Source: JANQRV01 sp964533785
Lineage (GTDB): Bacteria > Bacteroidota > Bacteroidia > Chitinophagales > Saprospiraceae
Length of the DNA stretch: 26,735 nucleotides
Reading direction: 5' to 3'
Assembly: GCA_964533785.1 (NCBI GenBank)
Contig: CAZHNG010000047.1
Span: 1 to 26,735, forward strand
The notes under the pieces are model-generated. The model saw only the letters and a program-made list of their open reading frames with translations, had not been told where the DNA came from and ran no database searches. Both the position numbers and the translations under genes were made by a program. Positions 7,288-14,287 of this stretch are shown one piece after another. Numbering within the stretch: the first letter of the stretch is position 1; each line of letters opens with the position of its first letter.

Positions 7288-8811
7288 ATGAAACGTAGTT
7301 TTTTCCTTATTTCTTCCTTATTGCTGGCCATCGCTTGCGACGACTTGAATACGGAGAACAACAATAACCCCGATCGGGAAACCGTATTATCAACGGGCGG
7401 AGATTTAGTATCCGTGCTAGAAGGAGCTTACATCACCTGGTGGCAAAGTATTCATGGTGCTTTTCCGGTAATTGGATTGTCCGTGGCTGCCGATGCCTAT
7501 AGCTTATCACTGGATGACTTTGGAGCAAGAAGAATGGGGGAGGAGCCCAGAAAGGTTTACAATAATCGTCTAACAGAGGAAACCAGTTACCGCAGCATTG
7601 TAGAAAACCCTTGGCGGGGCTGTCTTTCTGCTGTTTCCAGTGCCAATGATGTGATCAATGCTCTGAATGAAGGCATCACTATTGATAATGGCGGCGCGCA
7701 AGACCAGGCCTTGCTGGCGGCAGCCCATTTTATACGTGGTGTAAGCTGGGGATACCTGGGGCTGATGTATGATAAAACCATAATTGCGGATGAGAATACG
7801 GACTTTACCCAACCCGTAGTGTTTACCGCTTATAAAGATGTCATTGAAATGGCAGTAAATGAGTTGTCTACGGCGGTTGACCAAAGTGAAAATGCAGGAG
7901 CAGATTTCGTGCATGCTTATTTTAATGGCGTTACACTGGATCTAGATGGTTTTATCCAACTTTGTAATTCTTATGCAGCCCGTTTTCTGGCACAATACCC
8001 ACGTACGGCCGTAGAAAATTCGGAAGTGAACTGGGAATTGGTATTAGCCTTGACTCAAAATGGCATAGAAGAGGGTTTTGCTCCACTTGCCGACGGAAAT
8101 GCCTGGCAAAGTTATCACCGTTATGTTTTTGCGGAAACGGGTGAAGGCCCTTTCTGGGCGAGAGTGGACCAACGTATTGTAGCGGCAATAGATACCACCC
8201 AACCGGCTCGTTACCCTGAGGTCAATGCAAAAGGGGAAATGCCCTTGGAAAATAAAATGGCGACGTCGAATGATGAACGTATAGCCAGTGATTTTCTCTT
8301 TTTTCCCGCTAATAATTTTCCAGTAGACCGCGGAGAATGGCATTTTTCGCACTATAAACACCATAGAAATATTACAGATCCGGGGTTTGCCGGAAATGGT
8401 TCCTCGGAAGGACCAATGCCTGTTTTTCTGAAAGCAGATAACGAGTTACTCAAAGCAGAAGCCCAACTGAGGTTGAATAGGGTAGGGCAGGCGATAGAGA
8501 TTATCAATGCCGGGACCTACGTAACTCGCGGGGGATTGCAATTGGAAGATAATACTTCGCAAGAGGTAGCAGCAGCTATCATGTACGAAAGATCCATCGA
8601 ACTATTGAGCACCGCTCCGATGAATATGTGGTTTTATCGTCGGCGTATTGGACCCAGGGTAGATTTTACTTTGCTTGACGCACTGGGAGGGCTGCAAACG
8701 GGCACCCCAGCTCAATTGCCGGTACCTGCAGATGAACTCAATATTCTTGGATTAGAGCCTTATAATTTTGGAGGCCCGCAGGATCCGGAGGGTATTGAGC
8801 CGGTCTTCTAA
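7288..8811 (+). CDS. SusD/RagB-family outer-membrane nutrient-binding lipoprotein
   Basis: This is the surface lipoprotein partner of the SusC-like transporter just upstream; it closes the barrel and binds the substrate. The signal peptide is a lipoprotein type (MKRSFFLISSLLLAIAC, lipid-modified Cys at residue 17), followed by the Asp/Asn-rich tether DDLNTENNNNP. The body has the helical TPR-like layout of SusD, with a helix around VLEGAYITWWQSIHG, a repeat-type segment AQLRLNRVGQAIEIIN, and a late block, AAAIMYERSIELLSTAPMNMWFYRRR, in the place of the family's conserved helix with its Glu-Arg. At 507 residues it has normal length. ATG codons at 7267 and 7282 are also in frame; 7288 gives the best lipoprotein signal. 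It is separated from susC by about 375 nt, longer than usual, because of the inserted palindromic element. Confidence 0.88.
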   Translation: MKRSFFLISSLLLAIACDDLNTENNNNPDRETVLSTGGDLVSVLEGAYITWWQSIHGAFPVIGLSVAADAYSLSLDDFGARRMGEEPRKVYNNRLTEETSYRSIVENPWRGCLSAVSSANDVINALNEGITIDNGGAQDQALLAAAHFIRGVSWGYLGLMYDKTIIADENTDFTQPVVFTAYKDVIEMAVNELSTAVDQSENAGADFVHAYFNGVTLDLDGFIQLCNSYAARFLAQYPRTAVENSEVNWELVLALTQNGIEEGFAPLADGNAWQSYHRYVFAETGEGPFWARVDQRIVAAIDTTQPARYPEVNAKGEMPLENKMATSNDERIASDFLFFPANNFPVDRGEWHFSHYKHHRNITDPGFAGNGSSEGPMPVFLKADNELLKAEAQLRLNRVGQAIEIINAGTYVTRGGLQLEDNTSQEVAAAIMYERSIELLSTAPMNMWFYRRRIGPRVDFTLLDALGGLQTGTPAQLPVPADELNILGLEPYNFGGPQDPEGIEPVF

Positions 8812-8815
8812 AGAA

Positions 8816-8850
8816 GGAAAGCATTGAGCTAACGACAAAATTGCCTTTCC
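8816..8850 (+). terminator. Candidate hairpin after susD
   Basis: GGAAAGCA pairs with TGCCTTTCC (one bulged C) across an 18-nt loop, 5 nt after the susD stop. No T-run follows, so it may stabilise the 3' end or act as a weak terminator. Confidence 0.3.
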
Positions 8851-8906
8851 AATGAAATAATGCTATTTTAGCGGGGCTTCATTTCAGCAACAAATCAATA
8901 CTATAG

Positions 8907-9584
8907 ATGTGTGGTCGTTTCTCCTTCGCAGTGTCCAAAGAAAAGATCGAAAAACAATTGGGAAATATTGAGATTGGCAGCAATTTGCGCAAGAACTACA
9001 ATATTGCCCCTACACAACATGCGTATGTGATTACAAATGACAGCCCCAATCGATTGCAATATATCACCTGGGGGCTGATCCCCCATTGGTCAAAAGATGG
9101 AATAAATGTAGGAAAACTGATCAATGCACGCAGTGAAGGTATCGCTGGTAAACCCTCTTTTCGATTACCGATCAGAAACCGCAGGTGTTTGGTTTTAGCT
9201 GATAGTTTTTACGAATGGCGAAGGGAAGGCAACATGAAAGTGCCGTACCGAATAACTTCCCGTGATGGTAAATTTTTCTTGCTAGCCGGCGTTTGGGATT
9301 CCTGGAGTAAGGAGAGTTATACCATTAAGAGTTTTTCTATCATTACCACCGCCCCCAATTTAGAAATGAAGCAGATCCACAATCGAATGCCGGTAATCTT
9401 TCCTGAGAAGGAGCAACAACAATTGTGGCTGAGTGATCTTTCACTGGCTAATATTTTGGAAATATTAACCACTCCTCCTGATAATATACTGAGAATTTAC
9501 CGTATATCGGAAAAAGTCAATTCCGTTAAAAATAATTTTGAAGAGTTACACCGGCAAGTACCGGATCCGCTCACCTTATTTTGA
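8907..9584 (+). CDS. SOS response-associated (SRAP) abasic-site-protecting protein, YedK/HMCES family
   Basis: SRAP proteins bind abasic sites in single-stranded DNA and form a covalent thiazolidine crosslink through the N-terminal Cys, shielding the lesion. The protein starts MCGRF, so Cys2 becomes N-terminal after Met removal. The other active-site residues are present at the expected spacing: N73 in LINARSEG, E103 in FYEW and H158 in HNRMP (N75, E105 and H160 in E. coli YedK). At 225 residues the length is typical. The start is fixed by the requirement for Met-Cys. The dtd gene begins 11 nt after the stop and the MazG-like gene overlaps dtd, so the three probably share a transcript. No LexA-like site could be identified upstream. 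Confidence 0.93.
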   Translation: MCGRFSFAVSKEKIEKQLGNIEIGSNLRKNYNIAPTQHAYVITNDSPNRLQYITWGLIPHWSKDGINVGKLINARSEGIAGKPSFRLPIRNRRCLVLADSFYEWRREGNMKVPYRITSRDGKFFLLAGVWDSWSKESYTIKSFSIITTAPNLEMKQIHNRMPVIFPEKEQQQLWLSDLSLANILEILTTPPDNILRIYRISEKVNSVKNNFEELHRQVPDPLTLF

Positions 9585-9595
9585 TCATTTGATTT

Positions 9596-10048
9596 ATGAG
9601 AGTTGTAATACAAAGAGTTGCTGAAGCTTCTGTCACCATAGGCGATAAAGTGAGGTCTTCGATCGTAAAGGGTCTATTAATACTTTTGGGTATTGAAAAT
9701 GAGGACACCGATGAAGACATTAAATGGTTATGCAAAAAAATTACCAACCTTCGGATTTTTAATGATGCTGATGGGGTTATGAATCTTTCTGTAAAGGACG
9801 TAGGAGGGGAGCTCCTGGTTATCAGTCAATTTACATTGTTTGCCAGTACGAAAAAAGGAAATCGTCCCAGTTATATCCGGGCCGCAAAGCCCGATGTAGC
9901 CATACCAATTTATGAACGATTTGTAAAACAATTATCTTTCACTGCCGGGATTGATGTTGGTACCGGTGAATTTGGGGCGGATATGAAAGTCCGGTTATTG
10001 AATGATGGACCGGTCACCATATTCATTGATAGTAAATCAAAAGAATAA
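9596..10048 (+). CDS. dtd: D-aminoacyl-tRNA deacylase
   Basis: Dtd hydrolyses D-amino acids (and glycine on tRNA-Ala) from mis-charged tRNA, a cytoplasmic translation quality-control step. The 150-residue sequence aligns by eye with the family along its whole length. It begins MRVVIQRVAEASV, carries the signature SQFTLFAS at residues 77-84 and the chirality-reading Gly-Pro motif NDGPVT at 136-141. The stop codon overlaps the ATG of the MazG-like gene by one base (TAATG), indicating translational coupling. It is the middle gene of a three-gene operon with the SRAP gene upstream. The start is supported by conservation of the first residues. Confidence 0.97.
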   Translation: MRVVIQRVAEASVTIGDKVRSSIVKGLLILLGIENEDTDEDIKWLCKKITNLRIFNDADGVMNLSVKDVGGELLVISQFTLFASTKKGNRPSYIRAAKPDVAIPIYERFVKQLSFTAGIDVGTGEFGADMKVRLLNDGPVTIFIDSKSKE

Positions 10049-10383
10049 TGACCATTAAAGAAGCTCAGGAAAAAGTGGATCGCTGGATAAATACAATCGG
10101 GGTTCGTTATTACAGTGAATTAACCAATATGGCTGTTTTGACGGAGGAAGTAGGAGAAGTGGCACGACTGATGGCACGGATTTACGGTGAACAATCTTTT
10201 AAAAATGAAGAACGGGCCACGACCGCAAAAGCAGATCTAGCAGATGAAATGGCAGATGTTCTCTTTGTGCTCATTTGTTTAGCGAATCAAACGGGTGTGG
10301 ATCTGGATGACGCCTTAGCAAAGAATCTGCTCAAAAAAACGGAACGTGATGCGGAGCGACATAGCCGGAACACCAAGCTTTGA
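10048..10383 (+). CDS. MazG-like nucleotide pyrophosphohydrolase
   Basis: This is a small (111-residue) all-alpha NTP pyrophosphohydrolase of the MazG superfamily, expected to convert non-canonical or excess (d)NTPs to NMP and pyrophosphate. The metal-binding signature is complete: EEVGE (E33, E34, E37), then ADEMAD with E67 and D70, giving EExxE...ExxD. The single short domain corresponds to the YpjD-like dimeric or tetrameric class rather than full-length two-domain MazG. The ATG overlaps the dtd stop by one nucleotide, so it is coupled to dtd. The gene ends 20 nt from the convergent FemAB-like gene and no clear bidirectional terminator is seen in that gap. Preferred substrate unknown. Confidence 0.9.
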   Translation: MTIKEAQEKVDRWINTIGVRYYSELTNMAVLTEEVGEVARLMARIYGEQSFKNEERATTAKADLADEMADVLFVLICLANQTGVDLDDALAKNLLKKTERDAERHSRNTKL

Positions 10384-10403
10384 TCTGTTTTACAGAGGCA
10401 CTC

Positions 10404-11264
10404 CTATCTTTTTAAGCGAAAATAATGATGGGCTTGGGCACCAAAGTCCTTGTACCAGTCATCGGGAGAATTAAAATCTAAGATGACAGGTCGCCCGGCG
10501 TTGGTTCTAATAAATATGTCGAATAAGAATTCTAGTGCGTGCTTAGATTGCCCTGCTTTGGAGGTTATCGGAACCAGACTTACCGCTTTTCCGTGACTGT
10601 ACAAATAAAAATTCACTGCCAGTAAGTTGCCACCCTCGTCCATAACTCCGGAAGCATTTCCCCAACCGCGGTGTAATGCATTATACATCACTCTTTGCAG
10701 TGCATGAAAGGTTTGTTCATTATTCGTATTTTTCGGGTTGTTGGATTGCCAGAATTCGGCAACTTTTTCCGGACTCAAGGAAGTCGTTAACCGCAATCCC
10801 TGGATCTGGTCTAATTTTACTTTCAGCGCAGGGGAATAGCCGGCCCTTAATTGGTGGTAATTGTCTTTTATGAGTAATTGATAATTGACAAGAGGCGATT
10901 GATTAAAATTTTGAAGGGAGGACGGGTCATTTTGTTCGTTCAAGACGATATCCACTTTTTTTATGGTAGTAGCTAGTTTTTGGAGAAATGCCTCAATTCT
11001 TTTTTCCGACAGAACATGAATTGAGAAAATCCCGAGAGCTTTAATTAACCGGGGTTGGTAGAGTGATTTTTGGCCGAAAAAATTTTTTTTCCATACTAAA
11101 GGGAAGACAGATTCATAGTCACCTTCTACCAGGGCATCCCAATCTTTAGCTACGTAGTCCAAAAACCATTTATATCCAAAAATATTTCCATTTGTTGCAT
11201 AATGAACACAACTATTCCATTTCACTTTATCGATTTCTCCTTGCGGGACGAATTTGATATCCAT
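10404..11264 (-). CDS. FemAB/GNAT-like putative acyl- or aminoacyltransferase, conserved in Bacteroidota
   Basis: This 286-residue cytoplasmic protein resembles an uncharacterised group in Bacteroidota whose N-terminal pattern (NGNIFGYKWFLDYVAKDWDA, then a Pro-Leu-x-Trp-Lys-Lys segment and a YQP motif) is familiar to me. The fold is expected to be GNAT/FemAB-like: the C-terminal half contains the acyltransferase-type beta strands SGVMDEGGNLLAVNFYLYS and the segment SKHALEFLFDIFIR. No signal peptide or membrane segment is seen. It begins 6 nt after the nadD stop and is therefore the last gene of the lipoprotein-nadD operon. A peptidoglycan-bridge-type or small-molecule acyl transfer role is possible but unproven; the substrate is unknown. 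Confidence 0.7.
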   Translation of the reverse strand: MDIKFVPQGEIDKVKWNSCVHYATNGNIFGYKWFLDYVAKDWDALVEGDYESVFPLVWKKNFFGQKSLYQPRLIKALGIFSIHVLSEKRIEAFLQKLATTIKKVDIVLNEQNDPSSLQNFNQSPLVNYQLLIKDNYHQLRAGYSPALKVKLDQIQGLRLTTSLSPEKVAEFWQSNNPKNTNNEQTFHALQRVMYNALHRGWGNASGVMDEGGNLLAVNFYLYSHGKAVSLVPITSKAGQSKHALEFLFDIFIRTNAGRPVILDFNSPDDWYKDFGAQAHHYFRLKR

Positions 11265-11270
11265 TGTCGT

Positions 11271-11855
11271 TTAATTATATATATTCCAGTAGAGCAAATG
11301 TTTTTCCACCTTCTTAGGCACTAAATATTCTATAGAATATCCTTCATTAATACATTGGCGGATGTAACTCGATGAGATATGCATTTGGGGGACGTCTTTA
11401 AATATCTTGATGCTTGGATGACCGCCCAATTCGCCAAATTCATATTCTGGTCGCGCGTAAACATACACCTCATAATCCCGCAATAGGATCTCGTGGTTTT
11501 TCCATTTTGGTAAGGTAGAAAGATTATCTCCTCCCATGATCAGGACAAATTCCTTGTTAGGGTATTTTTCTTTCAAATGTACCAGGGTATCAACGGTGTA
11601 AGAAGGTTGCGGAAGATACAACTCTATATCACAGGGCCTGAGATTGTAATTATCTTCAATAGCTAAATGGATCAAATGGAGCCTTTCCCTCGCCGGAGCC
11701 AGAGAACTTCTCTTCTTCAAAGGGTTATGTGGTGAAACGACGAACCATACTTCATCCAGATCCGTTCGGGTAACCATGTAATTGGCGATAATCAAGTGTC
11801 CGTGATGAATCGGATTAAAAGAGCCAAAAAACAAACCGATTCGCTTTTTCTTCAT
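11271..11855 (-). CDS. nadD: Nicotinate-nucleotide adenylyltransferase
   Basis: NadD transfers AMP from ATP to nicotinate mononucleotide, giving deamido-NAD in NAD biosynthesis. The nucleotidyltransferase signature is at the N-terminus, GSFNPIHHGH at residues 11-20 (the (H/T)xGH motif), and the second nucleotide-binding motif ISSSYIR is at 160-166. Between them are SPHNPLKK (41-48), which contacts the nicotinate ring region in homologues, and the typical MGGDNL segment (107-112). The length of 194 is normal. It starts 8 nt after the stop of a small lipoprotein gene and is followed after 6 nt by the FemAB-like gene, so the three probably form one transcript. Confidence 0.96.
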   Translation of the reverse strand: MKKKRIGLFFGSFNPIHHGHLIIANYMVTRTDLDEVWFVVSPHNPLKKRSSLAPARERLHLIHLAIEDNYNLRPCDIELYLPQPSYTVDTLVHLKEKYPNKEFVLIMGGDNLSTLPKWKNHEILLRDYEVYVYARPEYEFGELGGHPSIKIFKDVPQMHISSSYIRQCINEGYSIEYLVPKKVEKHLLYWNIYN

Positions 11856-11863
11856 TCGAATAT

Positions 11864-12307
11864 TTAGTTTTTCACATTTTCTAACACACCTTCGACGATT
11901 TCGTTTACTTCTTCCTGATCTTGTCCTTCTTCCGGAGCATCAACCAACCAGGTATCCTCAGAAAGGACAAGTATAAACTCTGCCTGATAGCGCTCGTATT
12001 CATCTTCCATGTCACAGAGACAAATCGCGATCTCTTCATCGGTTTTACAGTCAATATTGTGAAAAATAGTGTTAATTTTCGCTAGTTCCAGTTCTTCTGG
12101 CGTTATTGAAGCTGCGATTTCTTGAAGTAGTCTGGCACCTTCTACCGTACTCAATTGGATAGCTTTTTCAAATTCATTATTATCGATATGTGCCTGATAT
12201 TTTTTTATCACTTCTTCGGGAGGAGGAATTTCTTTTTGCTCAGGACCTTTTTGGCAAGAAAAGCCCAATAACAGAACACCAAATAAAAGAGGAATCGTCT
12301 TTTTCAT
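11864..12307 (-). CDS. Small lipoprotein, paralogue A (NTF2-like/DUF4878-type)
   Basis: This is a 147-residue exported lipoprotein of unknown function. The signal peptide MKKTIPLLFGVLLLGFSC ends at the lipidated Cys18, followed by a polar tether. The mature part (EEVIKKYQAHIDNNEFEKAI, and near the end TWLVDAPEEG) has the helix-plus-sheet pattern of small NTF2-like lipoproteins such as DUF4878; that assignment is by pattern only. It is clearly paralogous to the lipoprotein at 12487-12924, sharing PEEV-x-YQAH, NEFE-A-ELST and WLVDAP-E. Two Cys residues (in DCKT and CLCD) are also conserved between the copies. It is first in the operon with nadD. The tail is rich in acidic residues. Confidence 0.75.
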   Translation of the reverse strand: MKKTIPLLFGVLLLGFSCQKGPEQKEIPPPEEVIKKYQAHIDNNEFEKAIQLSTVEGARLLQEIAASITPEELELAKINTIFHNIDCKTDEEIAICLCDMEDEYERYQAEFILVLSEDTWLVDAPEEGQDQEEVNEIVEGVLENVKN

Positions 12308-12313
12308 CGCAGC

Positions 12314-12403
12314 TGAGAATTTGCAATTAGTAACTAAATGATATCGTGATTATGAAGAACAGCCTACAATCAAATTCTCAAGTACCTTTAATTGAGGGTA
12401 CTT
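12314..12403. repeat. Pair of inverted repeats in the leader of lipoprotein A
   Basis: TGAGAATTTG (12314-12323) and CAAATTCTCA (12371-12380) are a perfect 10-bp inverted repeat separated by 47 nt, starting 6 nt upstream of the lipoprotein A start. Immediately beyond it AAGTACC (12380-12386) pairs perfectly with GGTACTT (12397-12403). Together they could fold the transcript leader into two adjacent hairpins, or end the transcript of lipoprotein B upstream. T-runs are weak. Confidence 0.4.
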
Positions 12404-12486
12404 TTAAGTAGGGAGTGGTTTTGAGCACTTACTTGTGGTAGGGATTATGAATAGGACAAAGATAATTAGTAAAAGGTGATATATAT

Positions 12487-12924
12487 TTAAAATCCGTCTT
12501 CAAATATTTCTTCACGGTCTTCGTATTCAATGTTGCTTTCTTCATCGGGAGCATCAACCAGCCATCGTCCGTCGATTCTGATTAATTTATAAATCGCTTC
12601 GTACGTTTCACTTTCATCCTTTAAAACACAAAAACAACTTGCCGTATCTTGTATGATGGCGCACTCCACGCTTTTGAAAATCGTCTTTGTAATCGTTTCT
12701 TCTCCAAATTCTCCTTCGATCATCGGAGCAATATCTTTTATCCAGCTTTTCCCCCTGGGCGTACTTAATTCCATCGCTGCTTCAAATTCATTCTTATCAA
12801 AATGGGCCTGGTAGCGCTGCAGCACCTCTTCGGGAGAAAGATTACTTTGATCTGACTTAGGATCTTCTTGGCATCCGTAAGATATCATAAATGCCAGGAT
12901 GAGGACAGCGATACATTTCTTCAT
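12487..12924 (-). CDS. Small lipoprotein, paralogue B (NTF2-like/DUF4878-type)
   Basis: This is a 145-residue exported lipoprotein and the tandem paralogue of the protein encoded at 11864-12307. Signal peptide MKKCIAVLILAFMISYGC, lipidated Cys18. The shared core is PEEV-x-RYQAH-x-D-K-NEFE-A-MELST near residues 31-58 and RWLVDAPDE near 118-126; the mature Cys pair is kept (VECA and CFCV). The central part differs, so the duplication is not recent. The gene has its own -7 promoter box at 12938-12945 and is separated from paralogue A by 179 nt with hairpins, so the two copies may be expressed separately. Function unknown; outer-membrane or periplasmic location is expected from the lipobox. Confidence 0.75.
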   Translation of the reverse strand: MKKCIAVLILAFMISYGCQEDPKSDQSNLSPEEVLQRYQAHFDKNEFEAAMELSTPRGKSWIKDIAPMIEGEFGEETITKTIFKSVECAIIQDTASCFCVLKDESETYEAIYKLIRIDGRWLVDAPDEESNIEYEDREEIFEDGF

Positions 12925-12937
12925 CTCAGTTTTACGG

Positions 12938-12945
12938 CAAAACTA
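12938..12945 (-). promoter_or_regulatory. -7 promoter box of lipoprotein B
   Basis: On the minus strand this reads TAGTTTTG, an exact TAnnTTTG match, 13 nt before the ATG at 12924. It overlaps a 6-bp inverted repeat (AGTTTT at 12928-12933, AAAACT at 12939-12944). A TTG at -33 is not evident. The transcript would have a very short leader. Confidence 0.45.
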
Positions 12946-13005
12946 AGAACTTATTCGGAATTCTGTTTTGAAATAGGTGAGGACTCAAAGGCCCAAGGAC
13001 AATAA

Positions 13006-13061
13006 ATCTAAGATCTGGCATCCAAGATCTGGCGTCTGGTATCTGGCATCTGGCATCTAGT
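13006..13061. repeat. Eight-unit heptamer tandem array touching the dnaN stop codon
   Basis: Eight consecutive 7-nt units, read on the plus strand: ATCTAAG, ATCTGGC, ATCCAAG, ATCTGGC, GTCTGGT, ATCTGGC, ATCTGGC, ATCTAGT. The phase is unbroken over 56 nt and four units are identical. The dnaN stop codon (13057-13059) lies inside the last unit. A heptamer is not a multiple of three, so the array cannot be in-frame coding expansion. It may vary by slipped-strand replication. Confidence 0.75.
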
Positions 13062-14172
13062 TATTAAGCATTACCGGCATAACCAGCATCAGAATATCCT
13101 CATTTTCCTCCTTTTCTGTTGGGGAAAGAATACCGGCCCGTGTAGAGGTAGACATTTCAATTTTTACTTCATCGGATTCAAGTACATTTAACATTTCGTT
13201 TAAAAACTTGGCATTGAATCCGATGATCAAAGGATTTCCTTCGTAAGAGCAGGTCATTTGTTCGGTAGCTTCGTTGGCAAAATCAAGATCCTGGGCCGAT
13301 ACTGTCAAGCTGCCGTCATTGACGTTCATTACGAATTGGTTGGTCGTTTTATTAGCGTATATGGCAATCCTTTTCAAGCAATTAGCAAAATCAGTCCTGG
13401 AAACTGTTAATAAATTCGGGTTGTCCACGGGGATGACGGCATTATAGTCAGGATAACGGGAATCTATTAACCGGCAGATCAACCGGGTATTTCCGAAAGT
13501 GAAAAATGCATTAGCTTTATTAAATGCGAGTTCAACCGTTTCCTCTGCGGGAAGGGCGTTTTTGAGTAGGTTCAGCGATTTTTTGGGCAAAATAAAGGAG
13601 GTTGCTACCTCGCTGTTGATTCCATTATAAGTATATTTCACCAGCTTATGGGCATCGGTAGCCACCATGATCAGCTTATTAAAATCGACCTGTACATAAA
13701 CACCAGTCATAGCCTGGCGTAGTTCATCATTGCTGGTCGCAAATAAGGTTTTGGTAATGCCCCTCAATAAAATCTTGCCCTCAACCGATGTAGTATCTAC
13801 TTCTTCAGGTTCAGGAATTTTAGGGAAATCTTCTCCATTTTCACCGGCCAATCGGTATTTACCATAAGCAGAGGTGATCTGGATGCCAAAATTTTCATCA
13901 TCTACCGAAAAAGTGATCGGTTGTTGAGGCAAGGCTTTCAGCGTTTCAAGCAGGATCTTTGCCGGAACGGCCACACTACCGTCACTATCGGCCATCACTT
14001 CTATACTGGTAATAATGGAAGTTTCCAGATCAGTCGCTGCAATGGTCAACTGATTATTGGAAATGGTAAATAAGAAATCTTCCAAAATAGGTAGAACTGT
14101 GTTCGTTCCGATAGCACCGCTGGCCAATTGCAAGTGCTTCAATAATTCTGTCGATGAAACGCTAAATTTCAT
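13057..14172 (-). CDS. dnaN: DNA polymerase III sliding clamp (beta subunit)
   Basis: DnaN forms the dimeric ring that tethers DNA polymerases and repair proteins to DNA. The 371 residues cover the usual three clamp domains (about 1-120, 130-245, 247-371). Recognisable segments are LPILEDFLFTI near residue 26, IAATDLETSI near 39, the domain-2 start LRGITKTLFATSNDELRQAM with GVYV, VATDAHKLVKY near 170, and the C-terminal LVMPVMLNN that shapes the peptide-binding pocket. It sits downstream of the lpxD-like gene on the same strand, with a 115-nt gap holding a promoter box and DnaA-box-like sites; dnaA itself is not adjacent. Its stop codon is embedded in a heptamer array. Confidence 0.97.
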   Translation of the reverse strand: MKFSVSSTELLKHLQLASGAIGTNTVLPILEDFLFTISNNQLTIAATDLETSIITSIEVMADSDGSVAVPAKILLETLKALPQQPITFSVDDENFGIQITSAYGKYRLAGENGEDFPKIPEPEEVDTTSVEGKILLRGITKTLFATSNDELRQAMTGVYVQVDFNKLIMVATDAHKLVKYTYNGINSEVATSFILPKKSLNLLKNALPAEETVELAFNKANAFFTFGNTRLICRLIDSRYPDYNAVIPVDNPNLLTVSRTDFANCLKRIAIYANKTTNQFVMNVNDGSLTVSAQDLDFANEATEQMTCSYEGNPLIIGFNAKFLNEMLNVLESDEVKIEMSTSTRAGILSPTEKEENEDILMLVMPVMLNN

Positions 14173-14201
14173 AGCTTGTGTTATTCAAGTAAGCGAATAC
14201 A

Positions 14202-14209
14202 CAAAAATA
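14202..14209 (-). promoter_or_regulatory. -7 promoter box of dnaN
   Basis: On the minus strand this reads TATTTTTG, an exact TAnnTTTG match, 29 nt before the dnaN ATG. A TTG lies 22 nt further upstream, within a DnaA-box-like site (14225-14233), so the -33 element and that site would overlap. Confidence 0.5.
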
Positions 14210-14224
14210 GCGGAAAGGCATAGA

Positions 14225-14259
14225 TTTTCCACAATTAGTAATCCACAAAATGTGGAAAA
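14225..14259. promoter_or_regulatory. Cluster of three DnaA-box-like sites upstream of dnaN
   Basis: TTTTCCACA (14225-14233, plus) fits TTWTNCACA. TAATCCACA (14239-14247, plus) differs from TTATCCACA by one base. TGTGGAAAA (14251-14259) is TTTTCCACA on the minus strand. The inner two form a perfect TCCACA-AAA-TGTGGA palindrome. Three such sites in 35 nt over a dnaN promoter suggest DnaA binding and control of dnaN, or part of a replication origin. The region is short and dnaA is absent, so regulation seems likelier. Confidence 0.5.
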
Positions 14260-14287
14260 CTTTTGGCTGCTTTTCTTTTGCTTATTC

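Noticed and set aside
13006..13061. Short repeats resembling a CRISPR array
   Set aside because: The units are 7 nt in direct contact with no spacers, so it is a microsatellite-type array, and no cas genes are present.
14173..14287. Complete chromosomal origin (oriC) at the dnaN upstream region
   Set aside because: DnaA-box-like sites are present, but the gap is only 115 nt, has no clear AT-rich unwinding block and no dnaA neighbour; only a regulatory or partial origin role is kept as a hypothesis.
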